This document shows positions 11,067 to 23,734 of a stretch of 64,000 nt of DNA, piece by piece. The stretch is from Panorpa germanica (Eukaryota; Arthropoda; Insecta; Mecoptera; Panorpidae): the NCBI GenBank assembly GCA_963678705.1, contig OY783205.1, positions 16,926,001 to 16,990,000 of the forward strand. Direction: 5' to 3'. The position numbers were made by a program, and so were the translations under genes. Each line of letters begins with the position of its first letter. Position 1 is the stretch's first letter. The notes beneath the pieces were generated by a model. The model was given only the letters and a program-made list of their open reading frames with translations, was not told the origin of the DNA and ran no database searches.

Positions 11067-11269
11067 ATATATTTAATATATATAAAAATTTCTTTCTTAT
11101 ATTTTCAGATTAAAACTTTAATAATAAATTAATTATAAAATTAATATGCAAAGATATTTTATATATCTTGATTAAACTACTTCATTGTTGTGTCATTCTT
11201 GTTATCTTCTTCGTCATCGTCATCATCTAAATAATTTATTTAGTATGAAAAGAGAAGTATAGATCTCTT

Positions 11270-11640
11270 TTAGGATCACGATAGATCTAAAATTTTGATT
11301 CGGTTTTCTTCAATTATGTCAACTATTCTGTGCATCTGGTCGATAGTTGAGTGATTGTCCCTAAAGCCAAATTAGTAGTTTGAGATTAGGTCTCTCTCTT
11401 TTATTATAGGCTTCAGGCGCTTTAGCAATAGTTTCTTAAAGATCTTAGATATTATTGGCAACAGTGATATAGGACGGTAAGGACATTTGGATCCTCGCTC
11501 GGTTTCAGTATCATGATTACTTCAGTCACTTTCCAATTCCTAAGGACATATTTCAATAGAAGAGAATCGTTTATGATATGCAGCAGTTTTACAAGTCCCG
11601 TAACCCCGGTGTCCATCGAATTTTCAGCAGACTTCTAAGA
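11270..11640 (-). mobile_element. Jockey-clade LINE reverse transcriptase fragment, left copy
   Basis: Minus-strand pieces correspond to the N-terminal part of a Jockey reverse transcriptase. The paralogue at 40,500-40,875 reads KSYRPISLLPIISKIFKKLL, then GFRDNHSTIDQMHRIVDII. This copy has an extra frame disruption and a small deletion near 11,490. The fragment is dead and was copied within S2. Confidence 0.8.
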
Positions 11641-11947
11641 AATCTCTAAGAAAATCAAATCTAACGCTTAAATTTCAAATTTTTTGAAAAACAACGTTTA
11701 ATTTTTTTTCGAAAATCTTCAGCAATTTGGTATATATCTTTATAATACTGAATATCAGAAAATGTAACTTTTCTTATAAGCTGATGATTAAAAACCAATA
11801 ATATTATTATGTATACATTTTATTTTATTATAAGAAGAAATGATAAACAGCTGTTATTGCACATTAATAATATTAAACTTTTACCATGAACAAACGCAAA
11901 CTTCTTCAAATTATTGCATGTAATATTTGCGTGCTGTGTTTAAAGAA

Positions 11948-14900
11948 TTAAAAAATTTCTACACTAGAATATGTTTCATTTAAATAATCATCGTTGTCTA
12001 TGAAATCTCTAAACTGCAGTAAACGAGGTAACCGTGGCATTCGAATAATCTGAAAAATAAAATTTGTTTGATTATTATAAAAATGACAAAAAGCTGTAAA
12101 ATCGTAATCGGTAAAAGTGGTTGGACAAAACTCTTGAAATACTCTTGTTTCAACTTATTATTTAACGTAGTGTTTTTTACATAATGTTACGTTTTGTTAT
12201 TTATCGAAATTACGCATATGGTAAGTTAGCATTCAGCATATTACCGTTACACAAAATACAAAAGATATATTTATGTCATATATTCATGTCATTTACCAAT
12301 AATTAATTTATCAATATATAATCTTACACAAAAATCTTTATTAATTTATGTCAAATATATCTTATACATCAAGATCTTGGGGTTCCATACATAAGAAGTG
12401 AAATTAAGGATATCAGCAAGAAGTACGTTCAAAGATTAGAAGTTCATCCAAATGAAACAGCTGTACAACTTTTCCAGCATAAGCCGATTAGACGACTGAA
12501 ACGTAAAAACCCAATGAACCTACCAAATATGGTGTAGAATAGGTTCCATATGCACTAAATATTAATGTAATAGGTTAAGTCAAAGGGTGAGTCATCGATG
12601 GATGGCAAACTCGCATGTCATATTTATATATATTCTAAAAATTTGATTAATTTCCTTCGAGGACAGATTGTAAATTATGTATGTTGTAAAATAAAAATAT
12701 ATATATATATATCTTATATTACGTAACCTTATATTTTTTAATTTATGTTATTATAATTTGATGAACTTCTTTTAAAGCCACGTTTTTTTTCGCTCTGTAA
12801 ATTACAATACCATTAATTTACATCGTCTTTGCAGGATCGTCTTAATCATTTTCTCACATATTTGTTTCTAACCTCGTTCACAACATATATTATACTTTTC
12901 ATCTCTACTTCTTCTACTTCCATCATTATATGACTTCAATCTAGCCTTACTTTCCTTTCTGCATTTCGTTTCTATTGCTAATTGGATGTCCTCACTCTTA
13001 AATTTCACAAATAACTGCTCATACGTCATGTTTTTTCCGATCATGTTCCTACTTCTTTCTTCATCAACACTTACCTCTACCACTAGTACACTTCCAGTGC
13101 GAAGGTTGCTTACCCTTCGATTCAAAATCTACAATCAACGTATTTTGTCTTTCTAACCAGGGTCTAATTAATTCACCTTTATTGCTTTAAACTATTATAA
13201 AGCATAAAAAAAGAAAAGCGGAAATATCACAAGACGTCTTTTGAACCACACATTTTATTACCCAAACAATGTTATGTAACAATTAAACTTTTTTATGTTG
13301 TAACTGTAACTGTTGAACTAGCAGATAATGTATTATTTAAATTCTACGGTTTACCATACAATAAACCATACAATAAATGCAGTCGTATATTTTTAATATT
13401 TAAAAGTGCCTCGTTTATGCTACCAGCAATATGTTGCCATTTCGTTGTCATGGGTGCTCTGAATTCATATCGACTAACACTGATGCTTTAACAAGAATTC
13501 CCGATCAATTGGATTAAGAACCATGTATTTGTAGTTCAATATTTAAATAATTGCAAATCGTTTAAAATATCTGCTAAATTTGTACATACCCCATTTCGTT
13601 GTTGTAGATAAAATGACAAAGTCACTGTTAAAATCTGCTTCCGGTCAGTCTGTTGATTGATTTTATCCACTATTCTTTCAACAATCTGAGTAAAATCGTC
13701 ATTGGAGTATCCAGTGTCACCGTTCACGAATTCAATAAACTGCGAACAAACAAATCAGAACAGATTATTTGGTAGAATCCTATTTTATTATATAGAAATT
13801 TATAAAAGAAAACTGCATCGTTCAAATCTTTTGATTTACATTTCTGTTTTAGTTGTATATAAGTTAAACTAATATAAATGGAAAGGATTCTATCAATTGC
13901 GCTTATGTCGCACTGATAATATTTAAACTAGCAGACGATGGTCTGTAGCGTAAGAACCGTTTTCAATTGAAACATTCATTAAAGCTTTAACATATTTAAT
14001 TTTAAAAATAGGAGTCTTCCTAATTAAATTTTAAATTGTTGACGAAAGAAATTAGTTAGTGTTGATACTTACTTTAAGTGTGTCATTCACCAGCAGCGGT
14101 AATAAAAAGCTTTGATCAATAACGGTACAACGTATTATTCTAACAGTTTCCAAAGTTTTGCATCCACTTAAAATGGTCAGACAGTCCGCGTTAAATAAGT
14201 CTCCTGCCTCAGTTATGCTAAATTTCTTTAATTTTGGTAATTTAATAAGATGCTCTACTCCTTCTTTTGAAAGATTTGTAGGTCTGAATAAATTAATATC
14301 TTTTAAATTTAGACAATTTTCGGAAATCACTTTTAATATGTTGTCAATTTCTATAACCGGTACATGCAATCGAAGAGTGGTTAATTTTGTTAATTCTCTT
14401 AGTGACTGGAATGACATCGATTGAAACACAGGAAGCGTAAGTGTCCGTAAGTTAGGTAATAGTTCCACTAAACTTCTAACTAAGTTGTATTCAAGTGGTG
14501 AGGTGTGGTGTTCGTGTAAAAGGACTACATTGTCACCTATCTCCAACGAATCCAGATCCAAGATTTTCAAACGCTCAAATAAGACATTAGTATAAAATGA
14601 AAAATTTCCTTTGACACTAAGTTTTTTTAATTTTAGAGGCAAATATCTAAAGAAGTGACTCCATTCACCGTCCTCAAATTCAACATGTAACTCGACAAGT
14701 TGAGGATTATTTTGTAATAATATTGGTAACATTGAGTCATCTGTCAATGCAATACGCACTGATTTGAAACTGGTATATCTACTTAACATGCGCATCTGAT
14801 CTGGTTGTAGTTCTGATCTGGTATCTAAATGTAGTAATTCCAACTGCCAATTTTCCATGCACCTTAAAAGTATGTTAAGATTTAGTTCTCCGAAATAAAT

Positions 14901-15443
14901 CAATGTTAGTGACTTAAGTGAGCTTCCTAATTTCTCAAAACACATTCCATTTACAGGTGTTAATGGACTAAAATCGCGAATGGTCACTTCCTGAAGCCCG
15001 GGATTGCTTTGAAATAACTGTCCCAACACATTATCATCAACGTCTTCGCAGGTAATTGAAAGTGACTTCAACGTGGTCAGACTGCCTAATGCTACCACAT
15101 CTTCATTTATCAATAGTATCCCAGGTATGTTCAAAACTTCTATTTGATGACAATGTGTGCTGATGGAAATAGGAAGTTCAACAAACTCCCCATCAAACTC
15201 CAAATATCGACCTCTAGTTAACTTCAGAGTCCGTAAATTCTTAATCAATGATAAATCAATTGTAGAGATTTGGTTGTCTAGAAATTCGTCAACATCGAGC
15301 ACTCGAAGACTCTGCCAATGTTTATCCACAGTTTCGAATTGTCCACGAAACACTGTATTAAAATTAAGTACGTCGTTGTACTGTAGATATGACAGTATCT
15401 GCAACACACTATAAGTATCTAAAGTTTCCATGGACGTTTCCAT
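11948..15443 (-). CDS. F-box/leucine-rich-repeat protein, paralogue A (three coding exons)
   Basis: Predicted coding exons are 15443-14073, 13739-13590 and 12049-11948, joined by GT-AG introns (donors GTAAGT and GTATGT, acceptors CGCAG and TTCAG), all phase 0. They give 540 residues (457+50+33). Residues ~5-45 form an F-box-like segment (YSVLQILSYLQYNDVLNFN) that would bind SKP1 in an SCF ubiquitin ligase. Residues ~60-455 are leucine-rich repeats, the likely substrate-recognition surface. A splice acceptor (TTTTTATAG) lies 30-40 bp upstream of the ATG, implying a non-coding first exon. Intron 2 is ~1.5 kb and contains a LINE tail. No disabling change is seen. Paralogue B at 41,206-43,441 has the same structure. 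The substrate is unknown. Confidence 0.85.
12366..12536 (+). mobile_element. Jockey LINE ORF2 C-terminal tail
   Basis: The plus strand reads HQDLGVPYIRSEIKDISKKY, QRLEVHPNETAVQLF and RRLKRKNPMNL before a TAG stop. This is the standard C-terminus of Jockey-type ORF2 (HxDLxIPxIxxEI...RRLKRxKPxxL). It lies on the opposite strand inside intron 2 of F-box gene A and is missing from the paralogue, so it is an insertion specific to this copy or was deleted from the other. Confidence 0.8.
12868..13130 (-). other. Unassigned ORF inside intron 2 of F-box gene A
   Basis: An 85-codon frame rich in charged residues (MTYEQLFVKFKSEDIQLAIE) lies inside the intron. A splice-like acceptor and a GAG|GTAAGT donor occur near its start, so a small alternative exon is possible. 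Most of it is deleted from the paralogous intron, which argues against an essential exon. The frame resembles transposon ORF sequence in composition, but I do not recognise a family. Confidence 0.2.
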
Positions 15444-15479
15444 GACGATTGCGTTGAGGAGATCTTGATTACACCTATA

Positions 15480-16600
15480 AAAATGTAAATGTAAATTTAA
15501 AATTAAATTTGTCGCTAGAAAAGTCGTAACAGAACAGTTAGCTTATGTACTACATTTTAAAAATTGCCGGAGCGGGGTGGCCCTTTCATTGTAATTGTAA
15601 TGGTCATTACTACAATAGATATCTGTACGTGAAATTAATTGTTTTATTATATTATAATTCTTAAAGTATAACACCATATGTACTCGTAAAATGTAAACTG
15701 TTTAAGATAATGACTTTACGTTAATCTATTCAAAAACAAACCATTCAATCTTAGCCTACACATGCTGCTTGCTACAACAATCTGCTTTTTAAGATGTAAC
15801 AATTAAATCAACTTTGTTTTTCGGTTTGTCAAACAGGGTTTGACCAGGGTCTATTGTTCTGGTCTATTTCATTTGCCCATTTAAACACCATTTTCTATTT
15901 TTATTTATTTACTAAACACAAATAAAAAGAACGTCAACGCACAATAATATTATACTGAAGAGTAATTGTGAGTAGGTACTTGACCATTTTGTTCGAGATT
16001 ACATTTAAAACCGTAATTTCTTTAGAAGTTCCGACTTAGGATTGCAACATTTTTGTTTCATTATAATACTACCTAAAACTTTTTAAAATAGTATAAGCAA
16101 GGGTTTTATTATTGTATAACTAATATTATGTATAACTAATATTAACCTATAAATGAAAATGTATTAATGTATTAGGCGTTAATATAAGCTGCTTTAATTT
16201 TTTGACCAGAGTGTATCGAGTTTACTACAGTTAGATATTTGTTCCTCAGCGTAATATTTAATCAAAATTTCAAGGTCGATTCGGTTAAACACCCTGTGTC
16301 GTTTCACCCATCACAGTACCACAGCCAACATGAGCCGAGCATCAACATATATGTACATGTATAATAAAACGGCAAGCCTGTATAGGGAACAAAGGCAACT
16401 TTGATACGTATGATGCAAATAGTACAGCAACAAGCATACAAAATGAGAGGGTTGTCTTTTTCATAGATTTATTAATAACAATCAACCTTAAATTGAAACA
16501 AAATATTATTGCAAAATATTTTCACAAATATATAAAAATTATTTTAACTAACATGCGAAACCGGTGAAATGTACTTTTTTAATGATATGATCGACGCGGT
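15480..16600. other. Upstream region of F-box gene A, no further gene seen
   Basis: Non-coding and ~95% identical by eye to 43,478-44,640. The proximal part should hold the first (5' UTR) intron, since a splice acceptor precedes the ATG. No promoter motif could be fixed with confidence. Confidence 0.5.
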
Positions 16601-16615
16601 GGTGATCTCGTATTC

Positions 16616-19190
16616 CTAAACTGGTTGACAATCAGTTTGGACCGTGTACAGAAACAAAACATTTAAACAATTTAATATTTCCTTTAATATACCTGATACA
16701 ACAGTGTTGATTATAGGTATTGGGAAAAATGTTTGTTCTAGATAGTTCTGTTGTGAGTGAGAGGTTTGCAAAGAATGTAAGGAATGTATCCCTTCAGACT
16801 TGTTAAACAGTGGATCGGCAGTTGATATTTTCTTGATTAGAGGCAGCAATATTACCTGTGACTTTTTTCAAAACAGGGCAAATTTTGCTGTGAAAGGGCT
16901 TTGTGTAGATATTATATCTGTTGTTATTGAATTAGTTATTTGAGTTCTTGTAGTGCTTAGACCCAGAACTAATACATCGCTCTTATTAAATGGTATTTTT
17001 AATTTCTTTGTTAGTGTTAGTAGGTTAGTTACAAGACTTATTTCGTTATGTACCAAACTCGTGACGGTTTCTTTAAAGGACTCCCATTGGCCCCCGTGGG
17101 GAGATGGTATCTCTATATTTGGCAAGAAAACATCTGATTGAGTATTGAACTTAAAGGATGAGGACAATTATTCAAGTGCAATTATTTTATCATATTTGGC
17201 TACTATTTTGAAGTAATTGTCTTAAAAACCTATAACCCTACTTTGTTTTTTGTCACTTTCAGTGATAGAACTGTTTATTTTCATGTGCTTAAATTGCTCT
17301 AAGAGCGGAACAAGATAGGCCTTTTTTATCTTAATCACACAAAGATCTTAGTTATTGCGTTAAGGTATGTCAGAGGTTTCACAATTCACACGTACTATGT
17401 GGCAATAAGCCTTTCTTGTTTTCCTGAATAGTTTATTAGAGAATGAAGTGAATGGGCTTTAATATGGCAGTTTTAGAAATGTGTAGTTTTAAATTAAATT
17501 TACATAGGGTATTTATTAAGGGTTGCTACCTGATCCCTTAAGTTTAATAAAAGTGGCGCCGTACGGTCAAAGGATTGCTTTGAGGTATTTATCGTCTGGT
17601 ACTTAAGGAGAGACGGTAAGGATTGTATTTCTATAATAAAATTAACGAAAAACGATATTTTAACATTTTAGACTTATTATTACACTTATTCTACATACAA
17701 ACATTTGTTTGTACAAAAGTTTTAAAATTCAAGAATATTGAGACCCTAAATAATGTACGTGACGATAAGATCCTGTCAAAAAATTAGACCTGGGTGGTGT
17801 TGCCGATTTTGACTCTTCTATTTATCTGAGAAATAAATACCAATACTATTATTAATTAGTATTAGTATAGTTAAGGTCGGAACAAGAGAGAAAAAGAAAT
17901 ATTGAAAATTGACAAAATGCCGCGCTTTTGAAATAGGAATTATAGAAACGGTGTTTTTTGACCAGTTGCTTAACGAAAAAGACACCACATTATTGAAATA
18001 AAGAAATGATTCTAGTTTCAATGATAGCTACTGATGTTGTGAATAACATATTAAAATTTACGACAATTCGGTTGAATAGTTTTATTTTTTTCTACAACAC
18101 CATTCTGAAAAAAGTACTTTTGAAATAAATAAGAACAAAGTTTTAAATATGCTATGGCTATAGATATATGCTTAAACGGCTGTGGAAACGAAGCTATCGG
18201 CAATGTTCTTAAAAAGAATTAAAATTATATTCTTAACAGGCAATACTTTCGAAATATCAATAATTAAAAACATCGTTTTTTTGAAAATTCTAGTCCACCC
18301 TTAAATATGTCTAACATGTACGATGCGAAGTTGCGAGATTTTGTAAGGAAAGGATCAAGATGTATGATAGCATGTGGGTATTAAATTAAAGAAAGGATGT
18401 TGAATAAGATAAGGTGGACACGTACCTGATTGTCTAGATTGTAGACTTGGATGGCAGCAAGGTGGTCTTCAGTGTAACGTTTCTTCTTCGATAGTACAGC
18501 GGTATTGTGATATATATAATGTCGAAGAACTGGTTTCACAATTATTATTTTTAGGTAGTTGAATTAGGTAAAGAAAGTATTTATGCATGTGCATTTAAGT
18601 AGAATTGAAAAGGTTTGTGTTGGTACGAACTCACTTGAGTGTAGAAAATAATGAACCAGCTTAAGCCATAAACACGTTTAGGTAAAGGAGAATCAGAATA
18701 ATTTAGGGTGGGGGTAATAGGGAGGTTAACTAGCAGGTACATCTATCATTTCCAATAAGAAATAAACAACAATTGTACTATGGTTTTGAACCATAGATGG
18801 TGCTAATGTTGGTCGTCCAATTGTAATGGGTTTGCAATAAGCTTTTTTAAATGTGTTAGCAAAAGGCTGGTAAACTACTTATCTTTGGTCAGATCTGTTA
18901 AAAGCTATTTAAATATGTCTATTGACTTTTATATTTTTTTCAAATACCAAAATTTTCTATATATATTAATTTCTGTTTTACTGCATAATTTTTAGTTAAA
19001 GTTATGACGTCACTTATTTATTATTGAAAGTTGTGATCTAATAACCCAGTGCTAGCCAATCTTTTTATGTGCGCTTCCCAGAAAATTACAAATATTATTT
19101 ATCGGGTTGCTGACCTGCCGGATAGTTTTTAATTAGGGAAAATTGATAAAAGCATAGGTGTTTTAGAATTTTATTAGGACAATTTCAAAA
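16616..19190 (-). mobile_element. BEL/Pao retrotransposon fossil, copy 2 (Gag N-terminal part plus leader)
   Basis: Minus-strand sequence at 16,868-17,167 encodes a BEL/Pao-like Gag start (FLPNIEIPSP..., WESFKETVTSLVHNE), the family pattern LPxIxxPxFxGxxxxWxxFxxxFxSLIH. The leader-like block lies at 17,400-19,190. The element is broken and only this 5' portion survives. It is shared by S2 and S3, so it predates both duplications. Confidence 0.6.
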
Positions 19191-19741
19191 ATTTTATTTG
19201 CAGAAAGATCAAATTTTCTTAAAAAGTTGAAATTTAGCATTTGTATTAAGGTGTTTCATACTAACATTTTTTTAAAATTAGAAATTGAAAAATGAGACGT
19301 TGAGAAAGTTAGTGGGCCTGGTAGGAAACTTTGGAGAAAACTCAAATTTTGGATTGTGAAATAATTGAATATCTAATTGATAAAAAAAATTAAAAATTTT
19401 AAAGTTTGATTTAGGGGCCCGGGGGCAGTTTTTGCCAAGTGTAAAAATTGTGCTAGAAAGATGAAATTTTATATATGGGATAACTTTGGTACCTAATTTA
19501 GAAATCGAAAAAGTTAATTTTGAAAAAAGTTGGTAAAATAATGAACAAATTAAAAATATTTTATAATTTGCTGAAAAAAAATTATTTTTTTATCATTTTT
19601 ACGAAAAATTATTTGTTTTTATATGTCAAATTTATATAGAACGATTTAAATAATTTAATTTAAAAATGGAATTAAAATTTGAAATGAAATTCAATTTACA
19701 CACAAAAGATAGTCGTCGCTTGCGACGGGGGTAAACTCTAG
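19190..19741 (+). mobile_element. Non-autonomous Helitron family E, 5'-truncated
   Basis: The right part of a family E element ends with hairpin GTCGCTTGCGAC, GGGGGTAAACT and CTAG at 19,738-19,741. Its 5' part is missing or too diverged to align, and the sequence passes gradually from BEL/Pao-derived DNA. The same copy is present in S3', where the Helitron has replaced its last ~190 bp. Confidence 0.7.
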
Positions 19742-19744
19742 CTT

Positions 19745-20640
19745 ATATATAATCCAAATAATGTCCCGATTAAAAATTTCTAATTTAGTTTCGAAAGCTT
19801 TATTAATATCAAACATTATAATAATTGTCTTATTACCACCTTGCAGTTTCATTCTTAATTCATTTAACTGCGAACACAGGTCAATAAAAAACATGAGTTT
19901 TGAAATCAATACAATGTCCATTAATTGGTTATATTTTTTAATTAATTTCTCGTTATTTAAAAGAAGTCTAATTTCATCTAAACAATCATCTAAACTCTTC
20001 CACAACTTAACCATCGGACGTTGTTGTACATCAGTAAAGCATCATGCGCAGATATTAAATTGACTAGTTGTGTAACAAGAATCATAATACCGTCCAGTGA
20101 CTTTAAACCGGCCTTTGCAAATAAAGCCTGTTGGTGTATGATACAATGGAAACCCAGAATATATTGCGGGCACCATCAGTCGTTACAGAAACAATTTTGG
20201 AAGGATCAATTTCTTTTTCAGCCTATCTATTCCTTTTGTTGTTGTTGCTAATAATGTTAGACTAACCATTTCTTCTTTGAAATTATTTCCAACTGCGTAA
20301 CGAATAAAAATTGCTAACTGCTCAAGACAGAGAAAAAATATACCGGAAGAATTTATGCCCATTTTTTGCTGGAGACTTATATTTGTGGCCATATCCAAGA
20401 TTCTGTCTTTCAGTGCGTTTCTAGCCAAACGCATATCTTTTTTTGTTTTGGTGATTTTTCATTGTTTTCAAAATGTTCAAATAAAATTGGTATTCGCCAA
20501 CAATAAATGGTTTTCCGTGTTGCCCAATTACATTTGAGGCAACAAAAGATGCACCAAATATATTGAACTACTATTCATAAATAGGGAAGGAAACGAATAT
20601 GATCTTACAAGATTATTGATCTCACAAGCTTAATTCCTTT
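19745..20640 (-). mobile_element. hAT transposon relic (ZBED/SCAND3-like), copy 2
   Basis: The minus strand preserves several transposase blocks in order: LARNALKDRILDMATNISLQ, CLEQLAIFIRYAVGNNFKEE, SLTLLATTTKGIDRLKKK, SLDGIMILVTQLVNLISAHD (second frame) and LISKLMFFIDLCSQLNELRM. These match hAT transposases of the ZBED5/SCAND3 type. Multiple frameshifts and stops are present and neither terminal repeat is kept. The left edge directly abuts the family E 3' end. Confidence 0.8.
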
Positions 20641-20894
20641 AACGGTGAAAGGGGCGAAATGACTATTTGAATTGTAAACATCTTTTTAATATTGCAACTA
20701 ATAATTACACAATAACAAACACTTGCGCTCCTCATAGGAAGTTCGATATTTAATATTGACTTTTTGTATACATAGTACAGTTTTATACAAATGAACACAT
20801 GGTTCATAAGCTCGTTGAAGTCTTAGCATAGCATAGGTGTAATCGCATTAGCACTCTTTATCATAAGAGAAAGAGTAATAAACATCTGTACAGA

Positions 20895-21190
20895 ACGAAA
20901 TATTAGACAAGTATACAAGTGTAACGGTGAAAAATATATTTTACTTGTCTAACGCATCTCGTTTCTCTCTCACTTTGGAATAAATGAAATAAATGTGAAT
21001 TTAAAAAAAATATATCCATGTGGGAAAGAAACAGAAATACTTAATGAATGATGTTGGAAAAAGAAAGAATATTATTATGAAAAACTAACACAAAATCTGT
21101 AACAGGTAGAGAACTTGTAAAGCGTTAAAATAGAATTGTACGAGTGACTCGAACTTCACCAAATAGAGCACTTCACCAAATTGTTTAGTG
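20895..21190. repeat. Unclassified interspersed repeat, copy 1
   Basis: About 300 bp related to 30,505-30,965 (shared blocks ATTTTACTTGTCTAAC, CATCTCGTTTCTCTCTCACT and TTGGAAAA.GAAAGAATATTA). It is absent from the paralogous position at about 62,050 in S3', so it either inserted here or was lost there. There is no ORF. Family unknown. Confidence 0.6.
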
Positions 21191-21289
21191 GGATGTAAGG
21201 TGAGATGGCACTATAGATACTGTCAACATTATAAGAAGTCGTCAGTGCTAGAACGGTGTTAAATAACAATTATTAATAAGTCCACTTTA

Positions 21290-22165
21290 TTAACTATCAC
21301 TATCATTGTCAGGATCTCCTATCTGTATAACAAAATAAAATCGGTCTTGCTTTTTTATAATATTCCAGCACTGCGACATCTTGTTTTCCACAGTCTTTAT
21401 GCAATTTCTTCAATATGCCGCATCCACACTATTTAACAATTCTTGCCACATGGATAAAACATTTTTATTTTTCGGTCTATTTTTGCCAATGTTTTTGATA
21501 TGAAATTCTTTACAGTTGGCCTGTACTAAGTCAATAGCATTGAAATTGCAGTGATAAGGTGAAAGATGGATGCAATACTTTATGATCATGCTTCTTTGCG
21601 ATACAGTGAACTTCATACACTTTTGATAGACGGTTGACGGAGTAAGAAATGAAATTTCGGTTTTTAGCATTTCTGATATGGTTGAGGTATTATTTTTTTG
21701 AAGATAAACAAGCACGTTTTTTTTTTCATATTGTATTACGTAGGGGTGTCAGTATTTTTTAGAACAAAATTACTTGGAATGTTTGTAGCGTTATCCATGA
21801 TCATTAAGAATGGCTCTTGCATATTGGGAATAAGTTGTTCTTTAAACTATTTGTTGAACAATTCCTTATTCATATCACGGTATTCCAATATCTGACACTT
21901 TGTTAAAAGTATTAGTGACGCATTCTCCACTGAAATTAATTTGCAAATAATTAATATATCAAAATACTTTCTAAGTGCATAAAACTAAATATATTTTTAC
22001 ATTGAAAATTCTTCTCATAAATTAATCGCTAATTATGTCATCTCTAACAAATTCATCTACATACTCTGACTTAGCTTTAACACAATTACGTGTTCTGCGG
22101 AGAATTATCAAGTCAAATTGAGCTTTAAGCCAATCCGAAATTGTAGATCTATTGCGGCTTTAACT
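21290..22165 (-). mobile_element. DDE_3 (IS630/Tc1-type) transposase relic, copy 1
   Basis: Minus-strand translation gives, in pieces, SDWLKAQFDLIILRRTRNC, FKEQLIPNMQEPFLMIMDNA, SFLTPSTVYQKCMKFTVSQR and LSPYHCNFNAIDLVQANCKE. The MDNA aspartate and the LxPYHCxxNAI block are the second and third catalytic neighbourhoods of the DDE_3 superfamily. The 101-codon frame at 21,410-21,715 covers the C-terminal part. Stops and frameshifts lie between the blocks. A near-identical copy is at 62,130-63,045. Confidence 0.75.
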
Positions 22166-22199
22166 AATATTTGAATAATAATCCAATATTTATGTTAAA

Positions 22200-23080
22200 C
22201 TTCACCAAATTATAAATGTTACCGGCAATAATGTTGAAAGAACTAAACATTTCCGCACCTTATATGCTTATAATATTTGACAATAAATTTGACAGTTCGT
22301 TCTTTTACAATAAATACATTTGACAAATTTAAATTTGTTTACAAAATAAACACAGACATATATTTATACATCAGTCTGTACTAAACATAGCAGACAACTG
22401 GTGAATTTTTTATCGTTTTCACTCCCTTATATATTATAGTAATAAGAGTGAGACAATGTTTTTTTAATGCGTTGTAGTTTTATACAGCTGAACTTTTAAA
22501 AGCAGGGACTCATCGCCAAACTATCGTAACTTTGACTTTTATAGATAACTTTTTATTAAATCAATTTGGACGTTTGTTTTTTGCTGTTTTTAGAAATTAC
22601 AACACTTCCAATAAATTCAATAGCATATCTCAGTAATTGGCTCATCCACTGGGAACATCGTATCAAGGAGATTGAATCACTTTTCGGTGCTGTTGTCCCT
22701 TTCTACTTCACTTTCTTACACTGCCTAATTTAGGTTAATTTGGTAATCACAGTGGGCCTCATTTTATTTGCAATTATTCCAGAAGTTAATAGAATTGCAT
22801 AGAAATCAGGGGAACTTTGTTCTAATTTTGACTTGGTTTTTTTAAATAAAATAGTGATAGTGTGTCTGGCTACACGGCTAGCTGCAGGTCGATTAATCTA
22901 TTGCGACCGCTCTGCGCCATTGACTATTTTGTTAAATCGAATTGATTTTATTTGCTTTTAATTTTTTTGTTCTTATCCGTTAGATATTTCGAATATTATC
23001 ACTGATCAATTAGGTATTCGTACAACTTACGTAAAGTTAAATCTATTTTCTTTGAAATAAATTAACAAATAATATTCGAA
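22200..23080. other. Non-coding DNA shared by both S3 copies
   Basis: About 0.9 kb downstream of the DDE_3 relic, nearly identical to 63,065-63,960. I see no ORF, terminal repeat or RNA gene in it. Confidence 0.5.
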
Positions 23081-23094
23081 AATCTTAAAAGTTG

Positions 23095-23195
23095 CGAAGA
23101 ATTAAAGTCACAAAGAACATTAATGGTAGCTGCTTTTCTAGATATAAAATCTGCATACGACAACTTCTATCTTATCCTCTGTGGCGTCTAATAAT
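23095..23195 (+). mobile_element. LINE reverse transcriptase fragment
   Basis: The plus strand reads SCEELKSQRTLMVAAFLDIK followed by SAYDN, the FLDIxxAYD motif A of non-LTR reverse transcriptases (Jockey/R1 type). Only ~30 codons remain. The surrounding ~240 bp are absent from S3'. Confidence 0.75.
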
Positions 23196-23734
23196 AATTT
23201 ATTATAAACATTTATTTTTAATAACAATTTAATTATTTATCATTTTCATGATTATTATTATTTATCATTTATCATTCGAACACTTCAGCGCCATAAACCT
23301 AAACAGTCTAGGCACTACCTCTTCTCTGACATTGATTTCTACGGTTGTGTTGGTTTATGGTTTTTAGCTGTCTCGTTACTTCTCGTACTACTTAGACATA
23401 AGTGCTTCTTACTTTCTCATTGATAGATGTTAACCACTAAAAATGTGTTCAAACGGAATATGTACAGACGAAGCTGTCTTGTGTCAGTTTTTCAACCACA
23501 AAACTGTCTAAAGATAGCCATGTCATGTCTCCAGTGTGCTAAGCCTAAATTAGAACAGATTTTATTGCAACAATTATTTATTTTTACAGAATATTAACGC
23601 AGATTATGAAACAAAGTTTCTTAAACTTAACTATAATGCTACTACTAAGTATAGATATATTATCTAGTGGCTTACTTTTTTGTAATTACACGGTGTGGTA
23701 GATATTGCTCCAATGAACAATTCTTCATGATTAG

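Larger units (their letters stand above)
10924..18895. repeat. Segmental duplication S2, left copy (partner 39,327-46,850)
   Basis: About 8 kb is collinear with 39,327-46,850: LTR tail, Jockey RT piece, the F-box/LRR gene, its upstream region and a BEL/Pao fossil. Introns and flanks differ by roughly 4-6% by eye. The right copy carries an extra 838-bp Helitron-like insertion (39,556-40,393). The left copy has ~1.2 kb more in the last intron of the F-box gene. Both gene copies stay open. Confidence 0.9.
16648..23345. repeat. Segmental duplication S3, left copy (partner 52,199-64,000)
   Basis: About 6.7 kb is collinear with 52,199-64,000: BEL/Pao fossil, family E end, hAT relic and DDE_3 relic. 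The right copy is interrupted by the intact Helitron (55,083-60,702). The left copy has an extra ~300-bp repeat (20,895-21,190) and an extra ~240-bp piece with LINE RT sequence (about 23,087-23,325). Identity is highest in the DDE_3 part (only scattered differences over ~1.9 kb). Confidence 0.9.

Noticed and set aside
17818-18021. 67-codon ORF repeated in four BEL/Pao-associated blocks (also 34,680, 45,779 and 53,360)
   Set aside because: The frame recurs only because the DNA is duplicated. Indels change its ends between copies and it lies in the presumed leader region.
22860-22930. GC-richer patch that might be a promoter or insulator
   Set aside because: It is also present at 63,720-63,790 within duplicated transposon-rich DNA. 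No gene start follows.
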